Of a DNA stretch of 64,000 bases, positions 60,788 to 64,000 are shown piece by piece. The position numbers were made by a program, and so were the translations under genes. Position 1 is the first letter of the stretch; each line of letters opens with the position of its first letter. The stretch comes from an uncultured Prevotellaceae bacterium (GTDB taxonomy: Bacteria > Bacteroidota > Bacteroidia > Bacteroidales > Bacteroidaceae), in contig ONCG01000002.1 in NCBI GenBank assembly GCA_900316285.1, positions 123,688 through 187,687 on the forward strand, in the 5' to 3' direction. Below the pieces are notes generated by a model. That model searched no databases. It was not told the origin of the DNA and saw only the letters and a list, made by a program, of their open reading frames with translations.

Positions 60788-61672
60788 TTAATCCGTTGTA
60801 CTGTCTACGTCTTCCTCCTGCCAGTTTTTACGCAAATCTGATAGTTTCTTACCATCAAATCTCCAATATTCATTGCCATTGACTGTTTTCAAATCCTTTC
60901 CACAAAACTCATTTAAATATTGAAGAGCCAGAGGTGATGAGCGTTTTACTTCACCTCTACACTCAAATTTATTATTACCGACATACTTTGCCGTAATGGG
61001 ATTCCCCAAACTGTCAACAACGACATCCCCCGAGCCATTGGTTAATACAACTTCTGCGCCTTCCTCCAAAATCAAGTTTAAGTCAAGCATAGGCTTCCTT
61101 TTTAACATGCGCTCTTTGTCATCATCCTGTGTTCCACTATTAATGTCTTTGTTGTTACATTCACAAATTTTAGCCAACATATTCACATCATACTCATCAT
61201 TTGCGAATAGTTCATGATCATAAGATTGAACGGCATATAAAATCTGAGGCCTACTAGCACCATATACAAATTCATCTCCAGCAGGAATGAGAGAATTATC
61301 ATTTCTCACCTCCTTGTTAATTTTCATACTATTTTCAATACTAAAAATTTCCTCACAAAGTTTTCTCCTTATAAGGTTATCTATTTTTACATTCCGCACA
61401 ACTCCATTTTCCCTGACTTTAGGGAAGATAAAGACATCAAAAATATTGCAGGTAACAGGAATACCAGTTTTTATTTCTTGTTTGATTCGTTTCATCGATT
61501 GCTCTTTTAGCATCTCTGGCGTAACCTCATCAATAATTCCATCGAAGTCGGTCTGTCCAATCTTTACCCACTCCATTGCTTCACGAGTCAACACATCGTT
61601 GTTCAAATACTTGTCTCCGCACTGCTCTGGACCAAAGACGTAGACAATTGTAAATTCAGAATTCTTTTTCAT
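60788..61672 (-). CDS. Putative GIY-YIG-like protein with a RAMA-like C-terminus
   Basis: 294 aa from the ATG at 61672 (MKKNSEFTIVYVFGPEQCGD); the in-frame ATG at 61699 overlaps the promoter box and is rejected. The N-terminal YVFG followed by VKIGQT, and then a helix with Arg/Lys, resembles GIY-YIG nucleases of the T5orf172/Mug113 type. The C-terminus (about 205-294: LILEEGAEVVLTNGSGDVVV, KRSSPLALQYLNEF, GNEYWRFDGKKLSDLR) resembles RAMA/DUF4357 modules found on DNA methylases and restriction proteins. A DNA-targeting, perhaps defence, function is inferred. Both domain calls are by eye. Confidence 0.5.
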   Translation of the reverse strand: MKKNSEFTIVYVFGPEQCGDKYLNNDVLTREAMEWVKIGQTDFDGIIDEVTPEMLKEQSMKRIKQEIKTGIPVTCNIFDVFIFPKVRENGVVRNVKIDNLIRRKLCEEIFSIENSMKINKEVRNDNSLIPAGDEFVYGASRPQILYAVQSYDHELFANDEYDVNMLAKICECNNKDINSGTQDDDKERMLKRKPMLDLNLILEEGAEVVLTNGSGDVVVDSLGNPITAKYVGNNKFECRGEVKRSSPLALQYLNEFCGKDLKTVNGNEYWRFDGKKLSDLRKNWQEEDVDSTTD

Positions 61673-61696
61673 ATTTCCATGTTTTACATTTTTCTG

Positions 61697-61704
61697 CAAA
61701 GATA
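61697..61704 (-). promoter_or_regulatory. TAnnTTTG box for the GIY-YIG/RAMA-like gene
   Basis: TATCTTTG followed by C on the minus strand, 24 bp before the ATG at 61672; it decides the start. Confidence 0.6.
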
Positions 61705-61865
61705 AATAAAATCTTTGAAGCTAATACAATTCACACTCATTATTTTCATTCTTTCTCTAAAAATGTTTAGTCACTAAATACTTTATTCGTACTTTAGTAT
61801 CACAGAATTCTATGAGAACCTGTTTCTTCTCCATTTCGAGGGTATTTTCACTTTGATATTTTAAA

Positions 61866-62088
61866 GAAAACCGCCGAATGATTTGCTAACCCGAAGTTAC
61901 GGTGCTACTCTTTCATCCGGCGGAAACGGTAATAGCTTGCTTGCCGTTAGCAAACGGGGCTCCTATTCTCCGTTTTAGACCTTGGTTGCAATCTCTCCTT
62001 TTTGGTGAGGGCGTCGCCATCTACGTGAGACCGCCACGCCAATGTTCTGTAGGTCGCCCAAAAGAACTCCCAAGGCATTTGTTCTTTG
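61866..62088 (-). ncRNA. Putative structured RNA, copy B
   Basis: The second copy of the unit at 58968-59233, also on the minus strand. Box TAATTTTG at 62095-62102; inferred start near 62088. AAAGAAC (62081-62087) can pair with GTTCTTT (62061-62067). The 5' core is at 62052-62075, the 32-nt stem-loop with loop GTCTCACGTAGATG at 62009-62040. AACCAAGGTCTAAA is followed by a hairpin (61952-61975), and the terminator pairs CCGCCGGATGA with TCATTCGGCGG (61913-61923 with 61871-61881) before TTTTC. About 223 nt. It lies 41 bp downstream of the MazG-like stop. The middle differs strongly from copy A, so the conservation is at the ends and in structure. Confidence 0.7.
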
Positions 62089-62094
62089 ACGCTG

Positions 62095-62102
62095 CAAAAT
62101 TA
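62095..62102 (-). promoter_or_regulatory. TAnnTTTG box for putative RNA copy B
   Basis: TAATTTTGCAG on the minus strand, as in front of copy A. Confidence 0.65.
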
Positions 62103-62142
62103 GTCGCATGTTGTTTCAAATCGTGAAACATGCTACAGATAA

Positions 62143-62445
62143 TTACAGCTCATTGTATTTTTTTGCATTACCGTAGGCTTTATCTACAGGGTATTTCTCT
62201 GCATTTTTCTGTAGCTTGTCTAAAACGATCTGTTTGACATCGAGGTTGAATTTGTCTGCTATCAGAATGGCATAGTTGAACACATCAGCCAACTCCTCCT
62301 TCACTTTTTCGACATTAACTTCTGAGGCATCCTTCCAAAGAAAGGCTTCATTAAGTTCTGCAGCCTCAATAGAAAGAGCCCTTATTGTATTTTGAGTTAT
62401 ACATTTCAGGTGCAGTTTTATTAGCCAAAAACATAATTCTAACAT
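62143..62445 (-). CDS. MazG-like nucleotide pyrophosphohydrolase with an atypical N-terminus
   Basis: A 100-aa protein of the all-alpha NTP pyrophosphohydrolase (MazG/RS21-C6) type. The metal-binding helix EAAELNEAFLW and the second acidic helix EELADVFNYAILIADKF are present, and the end KYPVDKAYGNAKKYNEL matches the family closely. The first 25 residues (MLELCFWLIKLHLKCITQN) do not resemble the usual first helix with an ERDW-like motif, so the 5' end may have been lost or replaced. A TACCTTTG box at 62465-62472 still precedes it. Related enzymes hydrolyse non-canonical or dNTP substrates. Confidence 0.72.
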   Translation of the reverse strand: MLELCFWLIKLHLKCITQNTIRALSIEAAELNEAFLWKDASEVNVEKVKEELADVFNYAILIADKFNLDVKQIVLDKLQKNAEKYPVDKAYGNAKKYNEL

Positions 62446-62464
62446 CTTTTTCTAATCATCGATG

Positions 62465-62472
62465 CAAAGGTA
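62465..62472 (-). promoter_or_regulatory. TAnnTTTG box for the MazG-like gene
   Basis: TACCTTTG followed by C on the minus strand, 19 bp before the ATG at 62445. Confidence 0.5.
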
Positions 62473-62492
62473 AGTTTTTAAATTCATACAAA

Positions 62493-62670
62493 GACTGGCA
62501 AGCGGGGGATATCGATGCCCCTCATATCAGCAGAATTACCTGCCGCTGCTCCGTTCCAAACATCATGCGCTCTACTCACCAGTCTATTCAAAAAGGGTGG
62601 CACAAGCGACAGATTTGAACTACTACCCATACCTTTCGGCTACCACATTTACCATGCATCAGCGAAATTG
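62493..62670 (-). other. Degenerate tRNA-like sequences
   Basis: Two tRNA-sized segments on the minus strand. The first (62493-62584) is closed by GACTGG/CCAGTC arms and has a T-arm-like GGGGCATCGATATCCCCC near its 3' side. The second (about 62597-62670) has a D-loop-like TGGTAAATGTGGTAG and a T-loop-like GTTCAAATCTG but too little space for an anticodon arm. Neither folds convincingly as a working tRNA by eye. Confidence 0.25.
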
Positions 62671-62673
62671 TTT

Positions 62674-63480
62674 TCATAAGTTATCAATATCGCTGAAGTC
62701 ATCATAGATAACTTCTACGAAATCTTCGTTTGACAAGTTAAGTTGATTCTGAAAATACGAGGAGAACATAATATGCTTTGCATTCTTTCTCCATTCTTCT
62801 TTTTCCCACTTTTCCACCCATGTGGTATCATCATTTAAGTATTGGAAAGAACGGGCATATTCCTTAAGATCATCTGCCAAATAATTCATCTTATCGAAAA
62901 TTTCAATTGTCGGCCCCTGGTCAGAGCAGATAATCACTTCATTGCAACCAAACATCTTTGCTTGCTGATATATCCTCATCCGATAATCGCGCAGCCACTC
63001 TCGCCATTTTCCTGATGAATGAAATGCGTATTCCCACGTTGTCCACCTTTCAATTACGCTTACATCGAGATTTACATTCTCTTTGAAAATCCTAATATAA
63101 GTGTTATCATTTCTATCCTCTATTTCGTATAACTCGAATGAGTCTTCAATATCTTCAAGTATTGAGTCTGCAGCACTTGAAAAGGTTGCCTGGCGCAATT
63201 TTTCTTCACCTACAGATTCCAGTATCTGACGTGCCTGATAATCAGAGGCTATCATCTGTAGGTAGTCCTTGGAACTATTCACTTCATACTTCCCAAGTTC
63301 GATTAATTCATAACCTTCGGCTTCTCTTACAACATTCTTTGTATTATCATACTCATATTCATTTCTGTATACAAGTCTGATATTTCTATTCATTCTTCTA
63401 GCAACTTCTTTTGCTGTTGCAAAAGGATCGTGGACTGGCAAGTTATGTCTTAACCCAATTTCTACTACATCCCATCCCAT
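62674..63480 (-). CDS. Unrecognised 268-aa protein
   Basis: A soluble protein beginning MGWDVVEIGLRHNLPVHDPF, rich in acidic and aromatic residues (FELYEIEDRNDNTY; WREWLRDYRMRIYQQAKMFG; VEKWEKEEWRKNAKHIMF). I recognise no domain, catalytic motif or membrane segment. The gene start is close to a TAATTTTG box (63524-63531) inside the end of the upstream gene. The AT-rich composition fits the accessory block. It may work with the neighbour at 63530, which has a similar acidic style. Confidence 0.7.
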   Translation of the reverse strand: MGWDVVEIGLRHNLPVHDPFATAKEVARRMNRNIRLVYRNEYEYDNTKNVVREAEGYELIELGKYEVNSSKDYLQMIASDYQARQILESVGEEKLRQATFSSAADSILEDIEDSFELYEIEDRNDNTYIRIFKENVNLDVSVIERWTTWEYAFHSSGKWREWLRDYRMRIYQQAKMFGCNEVIICSDQGPTIEIFDKMNYLADDLKEYARSFQYLNDDTTWVEKWEKEEWRKNAKHIMFSSYFQNQLNLSNEDFVEVIYDDFSDIDNL

Positions 63481-63523
63481 AGTTTTTGTCTATAATTAAT
63501 TCATAAAGTGCTCTTATACAGTC

Positions 63524-63531
63524 CCAAAATT
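63524..63531 (-). promoter_or_regulatory. TAnnTTTG box for the 268-aa gene
   Basis: TAATTTTG on the minus strand overlapping the stop of the upstream gene, 43 bp before the ATG at 63480. Confidence 0.5.
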
Positions 63532-64000
63532 ACAGATTGCTTTTATTATTATGTCTCTCGATAAACTTATCACAATCTCCATCAGGACCCATGAATTGCA
63601 TAAGTCGTTTAACACACTCGCTGCCCTTGAATGTGTTATCTTCATCAAATTCACACGAAATGGAATATCCGTTGCTGAATTCATATCCTCTGCATGAGAT
63701 TCCCATATATTTAAATCGACATTTTTGTTTTGGAACAAGAATAATTACTGGTTCATCATCTTCAAACAAGTCGAAATCTGTTCTGTTGTCCACAAGCTCC
63801 GTTTCATCATCGACATCCGGAAAAACGTGAATATCGAACAAATTGATGAATTTGTCATCACATGCCCAAAGCAAGTCATGGAAGTTGGAGAGAACTTCAT
63901 CTTCCAAATTGGTAGTATTACCTTTTTCTTCAAAAATGCGCTCTGCTTCTCTATATGCCTCAGTCGTTGTATATGTCTTGTCTTCATTAACGGTTTTAAA
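63530..64000 (-). CDS. Unrecognised acidic protein (5' end beyond the window)
   Basis: The frame stays open to the right edge, reading upstream through [20 protein letters not shown] to the last base. At least 156 residues are in view and the true start is outside; TTG 63907 is only the first start-like codon. The visible part is strongly acidic ([20 protein letters not shown]) with two cysteines in [16 protein letters not shown]. No domain recognised. Same strand and style as the 268-aa gene downstream. Confidence 0.7.
   Translation of the reverse strand, partial: FKTVNEDKTYTTTEAYREAERIFEEKGNTTNLEDEVLSNFHDLLWACDDKFINLFDIHVFPDVDDETELVDNRTDFDLFEDDEPVIILVPKQKCRFKYMGISCRGYEFSNGYSISCEFDEDNTFKGSECVKRLMQFMGPDGDCDKFIERHNNKSNL

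Noticed and set aside
58968-62102. tmRNA, SRP RNA, RNase P RNA or retron RNA for the two RNA copies
   Set aside because: None of the diagnostic cores of those RNAs is present (no tRNA-like ends, no SRP domain IV, no GAGGAAAGTCC-type RNase P core), and no reverse transcriptase lies in the window.

Overview
This 64-kb window comes from a Bacteroidales chromosome, most likely a Prevotella-like member of the Prevotellaceae. The evidence is the Bacteroidetes promoter box TAnnTTTG in front of many genes, the absence of strong Shine-Dalgarno sites, lineage-typical families (PPi-dependent phosphofructokinase, RprX/RprY, the DUF2027-Smr protein, DUF4293, the Bacteroidetes omega subunit, long-tailed S16) and the Prevotella-style C-terminal tail on the secreted alpha-galactosidase. 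Most of the window is core genome of moderate GC. From about 59 kb to the right edge it is visibly more AT-rich and accessory in content.

Layout. 0-11 kb: the 3' end of L-asparaginase, rubrerythrin, a minus-strand housekeeping group (SPOR lipoprotein, ruvX, def, a TPR protein, thrS), a three-gene envelope or stress cassette (YtxH, holin-like, small protein), an MBL hydrolase, murB and a lipoprotein. 11-18 kb: two tandem MFS transporters, then a lipid-anchored Kelch protein fused to a sodium/solute symporter, then a TrpF-like fragment. 18-30 kb: rpe, the rpsF-rpsR-rplI ribosomal operon, a 1.1-kb repeat-dense gap, a GH27 alpha-galactosidase, rprXY, a membrane-anchored GH25 lysozyme and pfp. 30-45 kb: a lipid acyltransferase, a golvesin/FN3-decorated amidase-like protein, a YgiQ radical SAM protein, a complete TolC-MacA-MacB export system, an ATP-grasp protein, nadE and the Smr protein. 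45-59 kb: an outer-membrane barrel remnant fused to a LacI remnant, a zinc metallopeptidase, a transglutaminase, the bamD-rpoZ-DUF4293 operon, uvrB, a fucose-isomerase-like protein, msrA, rpsP and galE. 59-64 kb: Doc and RhuM, a GIY-YIG-like/RAMA-like protein, a MazG-like protein and two unrecognised proteins, all on the minus strand.

The most interesting signals are non-coding. (1) Two diverged copies of a 220-270-nt putative structured RNA lie in the accessory region. Each has its own promoter box, a conserved 5' core, an invariant 14-nt loop on a stem with compensatory changes, and a terminator hairpin. I match it to no RNA family I know. (2) Two arrays of imperfect dyads have an exact 22-bp period, with unrelated core sequences but the same architecture, and both lie between convergent genes. 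(3) Several dispersed repeat families have entered coding sequences: one sits inside the signal peptide of the TPR protein, one lengthens the central loop of an MFS transporter, and one adds residues to an ATP-grasp protein. (4) At 46.5 kb a deletion-like junction joins the start of a lacI gene, with a perfect 20-bp palindromic operator candidate upstream, to the tail of an outer-membrane barrel gene.

There are no rRNA genes, no intact tRNA genes that I can recognise, no CRISPR array and no intact transposase.
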